Origin: Moraxellaceae bacterium
GTDB lineage: Bacteria; Pseudomonadota; Gammaproteobacteria; Pseudomonadales; Moraxellaceae
Reading direction: 5' to 3'
Length of the DNA: 64,000 nt
Assembly: GCA_029267635.1 (NCBI GenBank)
Contig: JAJUIK010000009.1
Location: 16,909-80,908, forward strand
Shown: positions 1-8,645 of the stretch, one piece after another
Position numbering within the stretch: the stretch's first letter is position 1
Layout: every line of letters begins with the position of its first letter
Translations under genes and position numbers: made by a program
Notes under the pieces: generated by a model
What the model was told of the DNA's origin: nothing
The model's input: only the letters and a program-made list of their open reading frames with translations
Database searches by the model: none

Positions 1-408
<408 letters not shown>

Positions 409-430
409 ATCTGTGCGAAACCTAAATAAA

Positions 431-455
431 AAGCCTCTTTTCAGAGGCTTTTTTA
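431..455 (+). terminator. Rho-independent terminator after argB
   Basis: An 8-bp perfect stem (AAGCCTCT/AGAGGCTT) closes a 4-nt loop and is followed by a T-run. It lies 22 bases past the argB stop. Confidence 0.9.
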
Positions 456-528
456 TTGCTGTAATTTTAGTCACTTAATTGTCATCAAGTTTGCCTAGTG
501 TATAGCGATAAAAGAAAGAGGATTCCCG

Positions 529-1305
529 ATGTTAGCCGAACTTGATCAAGATTATGTATCACCATTAAACAATACTCTTCCGCCAAGCACAGAATATTTA
601 TTTGAATGGATCGAAGATTTAAAACAATTACAGGAAATACAGCGTTTTCGTGCCCAGCAATTTTCTGAGCAATTTGGGATTGAATTTCCGCAGGGGTTAG
701 ATCAGGATTTATATGATTTCGGCTGTGAACATGCCGTGCTCAGAGATAAAGACACCCGTGAAATTGTCGCTTATACCCGTTTGAAATTCTTTCAGGGGCA
801 TGAACTGGTACATAGCTATAGTGCCAATGAATTTCAGATCGCTGAGAAATTAGCTCATCTGGACAATGTTGTTGAAATCGGGCGAACCTGTGTTCATACC
901 CGTTACCGTTCAACTAAAGCTTTGTCCGTACTTTGGTTGAATTTGATTCCTAAAGTGCTGTGGAGCATGCGCGCAAAATATATTATTGGTTGTGTCAGTA
1001 TCCGTTTAGAAGGCAATCAGGCACGTGCTTATTACACCCATCAATACCTACAAAATTTGCCGGTAGAAAAAACGATCGATATTCAGTCACAACACGCATT
1101 TCAACCACAAATGCCTGAATACAGTTTTGCTCAGGATGAAAAAATTCCGAAATTGTTTGATGTGTATTTAAATCTACAAGCCAAATTATCGCAGCAGGCC
1201 TATTATGATACTGAATTTAACTGTCTGGATTATTTTGTATTTCTTGAAGCCAGCCAAATGGCGCGGAATTTCATGTTGCAGAAAAGACGCGCTGAGCGTT
1301 GTTAA
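529..1305 (+). CDS. GNAT-fold N-acyltransferase of the OlsB/hemolysin-like type (PF13444-like)
   Basis: This is a 258-residue cytosolic protein with the Acetyltransf_5-type pattern: a conserved R/Q-rich helix (RFRAQQFSEQFG), then an acidic stretch and LYDFGCEHAVLRDKDTREIVAYTRL. It continues with EIGRTCVHTRYR, as in acyl-ACP-dependent acyltransferases that acylate ornithine or other amino acids. Known relatives are OlsB (first step of ornithine-lipid synthesis) and the exosortase-associated acyltransferases. Acinetobacter makes aminolipids and argB, an ornithine-pathway gene, lies next door, so an OlsB-like role is an inference worth testing. The start is supported by an AGAGGA Shine-Dalgarno about 8 bases upstream. 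The substrate cannot be read from sequence. Confidence 0.7.
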   Translation: MLAELDQDYVSPLNNTLPPSTEYLFEWIEDLKQLQEIQRFRAQQFSEQFGIEFPQGLDQDLYDFGCEHAVLRDKDTREIVAYTRLKFFQGHELVHSYSANEFQIAEKLAHLDNVVEIGRTCVHTRYRSTKALSVLWLNLIPKVLWSMRAKYIIGCVSIRLEGNQARAYYTHQYLQNLPVEKTIDIQSQHAFQPQMPEYSFAQDEKIPKLFDVYLNLQAKLSQQAYYDTEFNCLDYFVFLEASQMARNFMLQKRRAERC

Positions 1306-1396
1306 AAAATCCAATGATCTGTGCAATGTGATTTGCAAGCCTGATGTGAGTCATGCAAAATAAACATCTTATTGAAGAATATGTTTGCAGCAGATT

Positions 1397-2245
1397 ATGT
1401 GTCAATTACTCGGAATGAATTGTGCGACGCCTACGGATATCACCTTTTCGTTCCGAGGATTTTCACAGCGGGCCGGGGTAACCTCAGATCATTGTGATGG
1501 CTTCGGTATTGCCTTTTTTGAGGATAAGGCCTGCCGCTTATTTGTCGATAATCAGTCAGCGGTAGAATCTCCGATTGCTGAATTGATCCGTAACTATCCG
1601 ATTAAATCACGCAATGTGATTGCTCATATCCGTAAAGCCACGCAGGGTAAAATCAATCTGGAAAATTCGCACCCCTTTATGCGCGAACTGTGGGGACGAC
1701 ACTGGATTTTTGCCCATAATGGCGATTTGCATGATTTTCAGCCAGTATTGACTGGACGTTTTATGCCTGTCGGCAATACCGATAGCGAACGCGCATTTTG
1801 CTATCTATTGGATCAACTGGTGGAACGGTTTGGTTATGTGGAACCGACTCTGGATGAGATTTTTGCTGTTCTCGCTGAGTTTTCTCCACAAATCGCGGAA
1901 CATGGAACCTTTAATTTTTGTCTGTCGAATGGACAAGCACTGTTTAGCTATGCCACCACCAAATTACATTGGCTGGTACGTGAATATCCGTTCAAGCCAG
2001 CGCAGCTGATTGATCTGGATGTTGAAGTGGATTTTAGCCAGGTCACCACACCAGATGATTGTGTTGCGGTGATTACCACCGAACCTTTGACTCAAAATGA
2101 AATCTGGACAGCTTATCAACCGGGACAGATGATTTTATTTCAGTATGGCCGCCCGGTGAAAATGGCAGAAACACAGGTAGCGCGATTAATCCGTGAAGCC
2201 GAAAATCCGGCATTAAAACGTGTGACCGCTGCTGATCAATATTAA
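1397..2245 (+). CDS. Class II glutamine amidotransferase (YafJ-like)
   Basis: This 282-residue protein has an N-terminal nucleophile glutamine amidotransferase fold. I chose the ATG at 1397 over the TTG at 1385 because it places Cys at residue 2, where removal of Met gives the catalytic N-terminal cysteine (MCQLLGMN). Further class-II signatures are the RKAT(Q)GK strand, the NSHPF motif that binds glutamine, and WIFAHNGDL with the oxyanion-hole Asn-Gly, followed by GNTDSERAFC. Like E. coli YafJ it lacks a synthase domain, so the acceptor of the released ammonia is unknown. It stands alone between other transcription units. Confidence 0.85.
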   Translation: MCQLLGMNCATPTDITFSFRGFSQRAGVTSDHCDGFGIAFFEDKACRLFVDNQSAVESPIAELIRNYPIKSRNVIAHIRKATQGKINLENSHPFMRELWGRHWIFAHNGDLHDFQPVLTGRFMPVGNTDSERAFCYLLDQLVERFGYVEPTLDEIFAVLAEFSPQIAEHGTFNFCLSNGQALFSYATTKLHWLVREYPFKPAQLIDLDVEVDFSQVTTPDDCVAVITTEPLTQNEIWTAYQPGQMILFQYGRPVKMAETQVARLIREAENPALKRVTAADQY

Positions 2246-2512
2246 ATGTGATATGCTTCACATAATAATCCATCTATTCTACTTGGAATATATAGTATAA
2301 ATATATTATAACGCGTTAATTAATAATCAATTTGATTAAAAAATATCTTATCTTTTTAGTCTGAATATATATTTATTTTAAATAAAATCAATATCTTAAT
2401 ATTTGTAATTGGGTTTTTTTATAATCCCAACCGATTTACTTGTTTTTTATTTTTATAAATTGTCTATAAGATGTTTTTTATGTGATAAATCATTTATGTA
2501 ATAGGTGGTCGT

Positions 2513-2968
2513 ATGAAGATGAAATGGAGTCCGGAATATAATACTGGAATCGATGTGATTGACGATCAGCACAAACGAATTTTAGATTACATCAATGAAA
2601 TTGATGATATTGCCGTAAATACGGATCGTGCGCGTATTAAACAGATCCTTGATAATATTATTGACTATACCCAGTCGCATTTTACGTTTGAAGAAAGCCT
2701 GCAAGAAGAGGCGGGTTATAAATATCGCGTACCGCATAAACGTGTGCATGATTTATTTATTAAAAAAATTGAATCGTACCGTGAACGTTTTGAGATGGGG
2801 CATTCCATTGAAGCCGAATTACATGAAGTATTGTCAAAATGGCTGATTAACCATATCCAGCACGATGATGCAGATTATGTGGGTGCAGTGAAAGAAAACA
2901 TGATGGGTATTATTAAGGAAAAGGAAAAGAAAAAAGGCAAGAACTGGTTTGCTCGGTTCTTCTCATAA
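2513..2968 (+). CDS. Bacteriohemerythrin (non-heme di-iron oxygen-binding protein)
   Basis: This is a 151-residue four-helix-bundle hemerythrin domain. The iron ligands are visible in order: H in DDQHKR, H and E in SHFTFEES, H..H in PHKRVH, and H and D in HIQHDDADY. A short lysine-rich tail (KEKEKKKGKNWFARF) follows and could associate with membrane. Family members bind O2 reversibly and serve oxygen storage, delivery or sensing. The 267-base upstream region (2246-2512) is very AT-rich with several A/T tracts and no recognisable gene; it may hold the promoter. A GGTGG just before ATG 2513 fits a ribosome site. Confidence 0.9.
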   Translation: MKMKWSPEYNTGIDVIDDQHKRILDYINEIDDIAVNTDRARIKQILDNIIDYTQSHFTFEESLQEEAGYKYRVPHKRVHDLFIKKIESYRERFEMGHSIEAELHEVLSKWLINHIQHDDADYVGAVKENMMGIIKEKEKKKGKNWFARFFS

Positions 2969-3019
2969 TAGGGATCAACGAGAGAATAAAAATTAAAAAT
3001 AAAACAAGCTATTTGCGCT

Positions 3020-3052
3020 GCAAATCATCGTTCGCGATGGTTTGCTTTTTTC
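3020..3052 (+). terminator. Terminator with UUCG tetraloop after bacteriohemerythrin
   Basis: An 11-bp stem (GCAAATCATCG/CGATGGTTTGC, one G-U pair) with the extra-stable TTCG loop is followed by TTTTTTC. Confidence 0.88.
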
Positions 3053-3119
3053 TTTGTAAACTTTGATTTTCATTGACGACAAAGGCAAAATAGCGGAAGA
3101 CTTTTTCAAGGTATACGTC

Positions 3120-4202
3120 ATGCAGGACAATTCTATGTCGCGATGGTTCGCGCCGCTGATGGCATTTTGTTTATCATTTCTGATTATTGCCACATTGGCA
3201 CCTATGCTTGGCATTCAAGGGGAACGTCAAATCGATTTCTGGTTGCTTTGGCTGGTCAGTATGGTTGTGCTGGCGTTGCCTTTTAGTTATCTGGAAATTG
3301 CTCTGACACGGCGTGCCAAAACTACTGCTTTGCAAGCCCTATCCGGTTTGACGCGAGATGCAGATGCTTCTCCGAAATGGCGTGTAGTAGGCTGGTTGGC
3401 GGTAATTTTTATTCCTTTTCTAGCCGGTGGCATATTATTACGTAGCAGTGAAGTATTGCTCAGCCAACACACTTTTGCTCTGAGTACCAATGTATTGATG
3501 GCAGGATTGGGCATTTTAGCTTTGCTGCTGTCTTTTGTGGCACGTCCTGTTTTATTGTTGCTCGCAACTATAGGTGTATTGGTTTCTGCTATTTTGGCCA
3601 ATGTACTCGGTGAGCCTGCACAAAGTTGGCAGATGACCCCAATTGAATTTAAAGAATGGGGTTATGCTACTGTTCTGGCATTAGTTGCGACAGGTTTGGG
3701 CATGGGTTTATATGGGCAAAGCAGTCTGGCACAAGTCAAAAATAAAGAGGTCGTGAGCAAAACTGTTTTGCCGATTTGGGTTGCACAACTGCTTGCCGTG
3801 CTGGCTTTTGCTTTCTTCTCGGTACAGATGTTGATTCCTGCCGTTGCTTTCATTGTAAGTGCTGTGGCGGCAACTGCTTTCATGCTGCAAATGGCACGTG
3901 AACAACTCGCACAGCGTCAGTTAAGCATCGTGATTCAGGCCTTAGCCGTGATTGTGCCTTTATTCATCTGGGCTGTGCCCGGTATCAATAGCTTATTGAA
4001 TCCTCTTCTGTTGCTATGGGGACTCATCATTGCCTTGATTTACGCGGTATTTGTTGGCTGGGTGATGAAAATTAGTCATTTACGTAAAGCACTGAACTTT
4101 AGTAATGAAGCTTTTTATAATGTTTGGCGTATCGCAGTGCGTGTGGTCTTGCCGCTTGCGATTATCTTGGCATTGGCCGCTCTCATTGGAAGTTTGCGAT
4201 GA
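3120..4202 (+). CDS. Polytopic membrane protein, possibly related to sodium:neurotransmitter symporters
   Basis: This is a 360-residue integral membrane protein with about ten hydrophobic segments. The ATG at 3120 is preferred over an upstream TTG at 3063 because AAGG lies eight bases before it; a second ATG at 3135 is also possible. The stretch PFSYLEIALTRRAKTTALQAL resembles the early helix and loop of NSS/SNF transporters, and the last helix (NVWRIAVRVVLPLAI) resembles their penultimate helices. It is shorter than usual NSS proteins and lacks an obvious sodium-site signature, so function is uncertain. It overlaps the next gene by the four bases ATGA, indicating translational coupling. Confidence 0.6.
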   Translation: MQDNSMSRWFAPLMAFCLSFLIIATLAPMLGIQGERQIDFWLLWLVSMVVLALPFSYLEIALTRRAKTTALQALSGLTRDADASPKWRVVGWLAVIFIPFLAGGILLRSSEVLLSQHTFALSTNVLMAGLGILALLLSFVARPVLLLLATIGVLVSAILANVLGEPAQSWQMTPIEFKEWGYATVLALVATGLGMGLYGQSSLAQVKNKEVVSKTVLPIWVAQLLAVLAFAFFSVQMLIPAVAFIVSAVAATAFMLQMAREQLAQRQLSIVIQALAVIVPLFIWAVPGINSLLNPLLLLWGLIIALIYAVFVGWVMKISHLRKALNFSNEAFYNVWRIAVRVVLPLAIILALAALIGSLR

Positions 4203-4522
4203 GTAACCGCGCACAGGTCTGGGTGGCTTATGCACATGCCGAGCAGCAATTCCATCTGGCCGTTCCTTTTGTTGAGGGTATGACCGCACAGGATGCGATT
4301 GAACAAAGTGGCATTCAACAGCAGGTAACCTTGCCTGAACCCTTACAGTTGGGTATTTTTGGCGTCAAAATTGCAAATGCCCAGCACCGGTTACAGGCGG
4401 GAGACCGGGTTGAAATCTATCGGGCTTTGATTATTCAACCGCAAGACATTCGCCGCAAACGCGCAGCTCAAAATCCGGTGGGCCGCTATCAGAAAGGTAA
4501 TCGCTTTAAGCAATTGAAGTGA
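4199..4522 (+). CDS. RnfH-family (UPF0125, ubiquitin-like fold) protein
   Basis: This 107-residue protein begins at the ATG overlapping the previous stop. The opening RAQVWVAYAHAEQQFHLAVPF, then GMTAQDAIEQSG, LGIFGVKI, and GDRVEIYRALIIQPQDIRRKRA are the full RnfH/YfjF pattern, a beta-grasp domain of unknown biochemical role. In E. coli the homologue lies beside the ratA toxin-like gene and bamE (smpA); here bamE is immediately downstream on the other strand. ratA itself is not in the window upstream. Confidence 0.85.
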   Translation: MSNRAQVWVAYAHAEQQFHLAVPFVEGMTAQDAIEQSGIQQQVTLPEPLQLGIFGVKIANAQHRLQAGDRVEIYRALIIQPQDIRRKRAAQNPVGRYQKGNRFKQLK

Positions 4523-4528
4523 TTTAAA

Positions 4529-4555
4529 AAACCCCTCAAGGAGGGGTTTCTTTTT
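4529..4555 (+). terminator. Terminator between rnfH-like gene and bamE
   Basis: A 9-bp perfect stem (AAACCCCTC/GAGGGGTTT) with a 3-nt loop is followed by CTTTTT. The A-run on the left lets it also serve the convergent bamE transcript. Confidence 0.9.
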
Positions 4556-4567
4556 AGTACAAACGGT

Positions 4568-4966
4568 CTATAGTGGAGGCGCATTCAAGATGGCTTCTTT
4601 GGAAGCAGGCAAGCCAGGTTGTGTTTCTGGAATGGTTTCTAAACCTTCGATTTTGGTCACGATACCGGATTCATTAAAATAAACTTTTAAATGTTGACCA
4701 TGTGCTGCTGGAATCTTGGCTTTTTTAGCATAAGTTCCTGGGATATAATTGTAAATATAATCCCAACGTAGGGGATTGAGCGGATCTGTAACGGTCGGAC
4801 TGCCAAGCAAAAAGCGCACTTGTTGATGGGTCATTCCCACTTGAATTTTGGCCGCTTGGGCTTGGGTTAAAGGCGTTCCTTGTGGAATATCGACTTTATA
4901 AACCCCTAAGGTTGAACAGCCGGCGAGCAGTGAAGTGACCAATAACGTCAACATGATTTTTTGCAT
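4568..4966 (-). CDS. bamE: Outer-membrane protein assembly factor BamE (SmpA/OmlA lipoprotein)
   Basis: This 132-residue lipoprotein has a lipobox, LLAG with Cys17, after a short signal peptide. The SmpA/OmlA domain follows: QAAKIQVGMTHQQVRFLLGSP, then LRWDYIYNY and a beta strand (LKVYFNESGIVTKIEG). BamE sits on the periplasmic face of the outer membrane and stabilises the BamA-BamD complex that inserts beta-barrel proteins. Divergent placement from fur is a conserved arrangement in Acinetobacter and Pseudomonas. The start ATG is confirmed by the signal peptide. Confidence 0.93.
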   Translation of the reverse strand: MQKIMLTLLVTSLLAGCSTLGVYKVDIPQGTPLTQAQAAKIQVGMTHQQVRFLLGSPTVTDPLNPLRWDYIYNYIPGTYAKKAKIPAAHGQHLKVYFNESGIVTKIEGLETIPETQPGLPASKEAILNAPPL

Positions 4967-5077
4967 TTTGCTACACTATCCCAATTAATTATGATGCATT
5001 TGATCCAGTCATAAATCATACTGTATCTAAACTCTGTTGCATATTCCAACTTAACATTTGTTGAGAGACCTTTTTTC

Positions 5078-5515
5078 ATGCCTATTTCAAATCAAGATTT
5101 ACGTAAAGCTGGACTAAAAGTTACCCTACCACGAATCAAGATATTGGAATTATTAGAAAATTCAAGACAACACCATTTGAGCGCGGAAGACATTTATAAA
5201 ACATTATTAGAACAGGGTGAAGATGTAGGTTTGGCTACAGTTTATCGCGTATTAACTCAGTTTGAAGCAGCCGGCATTATTGAACGTCATAATTTTGAAA
5301 ATAACCATTCGGTTTTTGAAATCATGCAGGAAGATCACCATGACCATCTGGTCTGTCAAAACTGCAACAAAGTGGTTGAATTTACGAATGATGTCATTGA
5401 GCATGAGCAACATGCCGTAGCAGAAAAATATGGTTTTTCTCTGACAGGCCATTCTTTGAATTTATATGGCTATTGTGACAGTGCAGAATGTCAGGATGCT
5501 TTTCGTAAAAAGTAA
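5078..5515 (+). CDS. fur: Ferric uptake regulator Fur
   Basis: This 145-residue iron-responsive repressor has an N-terminal winged helix (residues about 1-80, with GLKVTLPRIKILELL and VGLATVYRVLTQFE, the DNA-recognition helix). The C-terminal dimerisation and metal domain has the histidine cluster HHDH at 87-90, the CxxC at 93/96 and a second Cys pair at 133/138 for structural zinc. It binds Fe(II) and represses siderophore and iron-uptake genes. It is divergent from bamE with 111 bases between them and ends at a bidirectional terminator. Confidence 0.97.
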   Translation: MPISNQDLRKAGLKVTLPRIKILELLENSRQHHLSAEDIYKTLLEQGEDVGLATVYRVLTQFEAAGIIERHNFENNHSVFEIMQEDHHDHLVCQNCNKVVEFTNDVIEHEQHAVAEKYGFSLTGHSLNLYGYCDSAECQDAFRKK

Positions 5516-5540
5516 AATTCACATAAATAGAACAATAAAA

Positions 5541-5570
5541 AAGAAGCTTCATTTTGAAGCTTCTTTTTTT
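5541..5570. terminator. Bidirectional terminator between fur and pilU
   Basis: An 11-bp perfect stem (AAGAAGCTTCA/TGAAGCTTCTT) with a 3-nt loop has an A-run on the left and a T-run on the right, so it can stop both fur and the convergent pilU transcript. Confidence 0.9.
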
Positions 5571-5593
5571 ATGCAGAAAATTTGTGGTGATGA

Positions 5594-6712
5594 TTAGTGA
5601 TTATCAAAGGTAATGTTACGGCTGGCATTCAATAGTTGCTCGCCACCTTCTTCCATCAGTTTGATTTGCAGACGCAAGTCGTTTGGTGCATCGGCATGTT
5701 TCAAGGCTTCTTTATAATTAATTTCACCGGCTTTATAAAGATCAAACAGAGCCTGGTCAAAGGTCTGCATCCCGAGTTCACGTGAACGCTTCATCAGGTC
5801 CTTAATATTGTGCACTTCACCTTTACGGATATAGTCGGCCAGCAGGGGTGTATTGATCAGCAGTTCAATCGCGGCACGACGTGATTTGCCATCCACAGTT
5901 GGAATCAGCTGCTGGGCGACAATCGCTTTCAGGTTGAGGGACAAATCCATATACAGTTGGCTATGGCGGTCCGCATCAAAGAAGTGAATAATCCGGTCCA
6001 GTGCCTGGTTGGCATTGTTGGCATGTAACGTCGCCAAAACCAGGTGACCGGTTTCGGCAAAGGCAATCGCATAGTCCATGGTTTCGCGGGAACGGATCTC
6101 ACCAATCAAGATCACATCAGGAGCCTGACGCAAAGTGTTTTTCAAGGCAACTTCAAAAGAGTCGGTATCGATACCTACTTCGCGCTGGGTAATGATACAG
6201 CCCTGATGTTCATGCACAAATTCAATTGGGTCTTCAATGGTGATGATATGACCTTTGGAATTCTGGTTACGGTAACCAATCATTGAAGCCAGAGAGGTGG
6301 ATTTACCCGTACCGGTCGCCCCGACAAAAATGATAATGCCGCGCTTGGTCATGGCCAAATCTTTGAGAATAGGCGGCAGATTCAGTGATTCCATGGTCGG
6401 AATTTTGCTTTCAATCCGACGCAGCACCATTCCAGGCAAGTCACGTTGCTGAAATGCACTAACACGGAAACGGGTTTCTTTTTCACGGTTGGTAATCGCG
6501 AAGTTGCATTCGCGCGTTTGCTGAAACTCCTGACGCTGTTTTTCCGTCATGATGGAATGTAGCAATTGCCCCACAATCTCACCGGTCAATTTGGTTTTGG
6601 AGACCGGTACGATTTGTCCATTGATTTTCATAGACGGTTCAACATCGGCGGTAATAAACAGATCCGATGCTTTTTGTTGGGTCATTAAATTTAGTAAATC
6701 ATTAAAGTCCAT
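5594..6712 (-). CDS. pilU: Type IV pilus retraction ATPase PilU
   Basis: This 372-residue PilT/PilU-type hexameric ATPase acts at the cytoplasmic base of the type IVa pilus. Walker A is GATGTGKST at 131-139; the Asp-box/Walker B segment is APDVILIGEIRSRETMDYAI; the His box is GHLVLATLHANNANQALDR. The N-terminal KASDLFITAD domain and the long C-terminal extension after the ATPase core distinguish PilU from PilT. It follows pilT with a 27-base gap, the usual pilTU order. PilU assists PilT in pilus retraction, needed for twitching and DNA uptake. Confidence 0.95.
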   Translation of the reverse strand: MDFNDLLNLMTQQKASDLFITADVEPSMKINGQIVPVSKTKLTGEIVGQLLHSIMTEKQRQEFQQTRECNFAITNREKETRFRVSAFQQRDLPGMVLRRIESKIPTMESLNLPPILKDLAMTKRGIIIFVGATGTGKSTSLASMIGYRNQNSKGHIITIEDPIEFVHEHQGCIITQREVGIDTDSFEVALKNTLRQAPDVILIGEIRSRETMDYAIAFAETGHLVLATLHANNANQALDRIIHFFDADRHSQLYMDLSLNLKAIVAQQLIPTVDGKSRRAAIELLINTPLLADYIRKGEVHNIKDLMKRSRELGMQTFDQALFDLYKAGEINYKEALKHADAPNDLRLQIKLMEEGGEQLLNASRNITFDNH

Positions 6713-6739
6713 GATTTCCCCATTTATATTTTATTTAAA

Positions 6740-7777
6740 TTATAGGAATGATTCTGGTTGTTTGGCTGCCGTACGTGCCGTTGAATTGCTAATAATGCCT
6801 TTAGCAACCAGATTTTTCAGGCTTTGATCCAGCGTGGTCATGCCGTAGTTGGCGCCCGTCTGAATGGCAGAGTACATTTGTGCAACTTTGTTTTCACGGA
6901 TCAGGTTACGAATCGCAGGAATTCCAATCATGATTTCATGCGCTGCGACACGTCCACCGCCCACCTTCTTCAACAGGGTTTGTGAAATAACAGCCTGTAA
7001 CGACTCGGATAACATGGCACGCACCATGTCTTTTTCTTCGGCAGGGAAGACGTCAATCACACGGTCAATGGTTTTGGCGGCTGAAGTGGTGTGTAGGGTG
7101 CCAAATACCAAGTGACCGGTTTCTGCTGCAGTGAGGGCCAGCCGAATGGTTTCTAAGTCACGCATCTCACCGACCAAGATAATGTCCGGGTCTTCACGCA
7201 GGGCGGAACGTAGCGCTTCATTGAAGCCATGGGTGTCGCGATGTACTTCACGCTGGTTGACCAGACATTTTTTCGATTGGTGTACAAATTCGATCGGGTC
7301 TTCAACGGTAAGGATGTGGTCATAGCGGTTATCGTTAATATAATCGATCATCGCCGCCAGAGTGGTAGATTTACCCGAACCGGTCGGGCCGGTTACAAGC
7401 ACGATTCCGCGCGGATATTCTGCAATATCTTTAAAAATTTGGCCCATACCCAAATCTTCCATGGTCATGACTTTGGACGGAATGGTACGGAAGACTGCGC
7501 CGGCACCACGGTTTTGGTTAAAGGCGTTGACACGGAAACGGGCCACACCTGGCACTTCAAAAGAAAAGTCTGTTTCCAGTTTTTCTTCATAGTCACGGCG
7601 CTGTTTATCGTTCATGATGTCATAAACTAGGCGGTGGACTTCTTTGTGTTCTAGAGGGGGCAGATTAATGCGACGAACTTCGCCATCCACACGAATCAAA
7701 GGCGGCATACCCGCAGAAAGATGTAAGTCAGATGCGCCGTTTTTCGCAGAGAAGGCTAAGAGTTCTGTAATATCCAT
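6740..7777 (-). CDS. pilT: Type IV pilus retraction ATPase PilT
   Basis: This 345-residue retraction motor has Walker A GPTGSGKST at 130-138, Walker B region EDPDIILVGEMRDLETIRLA, His box GHLVFGTLHTTSAAKTIDR and the C-terminal AIRNLIRE motif that is specific to PilT and required for retraction. Length and motifs match the family closely. It is the first gene of a pilT-pilU operon transcribed away from the yggS-like gene; 99 bases separate the two starts and hold both promoters. Confidence 0.97.
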   Translation of the reverse strand: MDITELLAFSAKNGASDLHLSAGMPPLIRVDGEVRRINLPPLEHKEVHRLVYDIMNDKQRRDYEEKLETDFSFEVPGVARFRVNAFNQNRGAGAVFRTIPSKVMTMEDLGMGQIFKDIAEYPRGIVLVTGPTGSGKSTTLAAMIDYINDNRYDHILTVEDPIEFVHQSKKCLVNQREVHRDTHGFNEALRSALREDPDIILVGEMRDLETIRLALTAAETGHLVFGTLHTTSAAKTIDRVIDVFPAEEKDMVRAMLSESLQAVISQTLLKKVGGGRVAAHEIMIGIPAIRNLIRENKVAQMYSAIQTGANYGMTTLDQSLKNLVAKGIISNSTARTAAKQPESFL

Positions 7778-7876
7778 GGGGTCCCCGAAAATAATCCAAG
7801 TATGTCATTATTTTGTAGAATAATACGGCTTTCCCTGAGCTTAACCAACACTTGAGCATCGAGAAAGTAAAAAAAG

Positions 7877-8593
7877 ATGAATGAAATGAGAACCGTGTCA
7901 ATGAATCAACTCGAGCAAGCCAGAAATCAGGTTCTGGCCCAGATCCAGCAAGCCTGCCAGCAGTGCCAACGTGATGCCGCAGAGGTGCATTTATTGGCCG
8001 TGTCGAAAACTCATCCAAGTGAAGTCTTACGTGCCATGTATGCCACAGGGCAACGCGCTTTTGGTGAAAATTATTTACAGGAAGCCTTGGACAAGATTGC
8101 TGCATTACAAGACCTGGAAATTGAATGGCATTTTATTGGTCATGTGCAGCGTAATAAAACCAAGCATTTGGCAGAGCATTTTGCCTGGGTGCATGGTGTG
8201 GACCGTTTGCTGATCGCAGAGCGCCTGTCCGGTCAGCGTGAAGCCACTCAGCCCGCACTCAATATCTGTATTCAGGTCAATATTGATGGACAGGACAGTA
8301 AAGATGGCTGCACCCCAGAGGAAGTCCCGGAACTGGTCCGCCAGATCAGCCAATTGCCGCATTTACGTCTGCGTGGCTTAATGGTCATTCCAAAGCCGGA
8401 CAATAATGCTGCTTTTAGTGATGCCAAGACGCTATTTGATCAGGTCAAGACTGAGCATGCTCATCCGCAGGACTGGGATACTTTGAGTATGGGCATGTCG
8501 GGTGATATGGCTGCAGCGATTGCTGCCGGTTCGACCATGGTCCGTGTCGGAACTGCTTTATTCGGTGCGCGTGACTATTCCAATCAGAATTAA
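7877..8593 (+). CDS. yggS: YggS/PLPBP-family pyridoxal-phosphate homeostasis protein
   Basis: This 238-residue single-domain alanine-racemase-like fold binds PLP without catalysing a known reaction. The PLP-binding lysine is in HLLAVSKTHP (K44); FGENYLQEALDKI, WHFIGHVQRNK and the phosphate-binding C-terminal LSMGMSGDMAAAIAAGSTMVRVGTALFG are all present. Members control free PLP and vitamin-B6 balance. In many proteobacteria it lies next to pilT, as here. The start at 7877 is tentative; ATG 7901 gives 230 residues, nearer the usual length, and neither has a strong ribosome site. Confidence 0.92.
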   Translation: MNEMRTVSMNQLEQARNQVLAQIQQACQQCQRDAAEVHLLAVSKTHPSEVLRAMYATGQRAFGENYLQEALDKIAALQDLEIEWHFIGHVQRNKTKHLAEHFAWVHGVDRLLIAERLSGQREATQPALNICIQVNIDGQDSKDGCTPEEVPELVRQISQLPHLRLRGLMVIPKPDNNAAFSDAKTLFDQVKTEHAHPQDWDTLSMGMSGDMAAAIAAGSTMVRVGTALFGARDYSNQN

Positions 8594-8604
8594 TGGATAG
8601 ATTA

Positions 8605-8633
8605 AAAAACCCATACTAGCTAGATGGGTTTTT
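8605..8633. terminator. Bidirectional terminator between yggS-like gene and sbcC
   Basis: A 10-bp perfect stem (AAAAACCCAT/ATGGGTTTTT) with a 9-nt loop lies between convergent genes and works in both directions. Confidence 0.88.
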
Positions 8634-8645
8634 ATTGTGTTTAAT

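Noticed and set aside
1385..1396. TTG start four codons upstream of the amidotransferase ATG
   Set aside because: It would bury the catalytic cysteine, which must become the N-terminal residue in class II amidotransferases.
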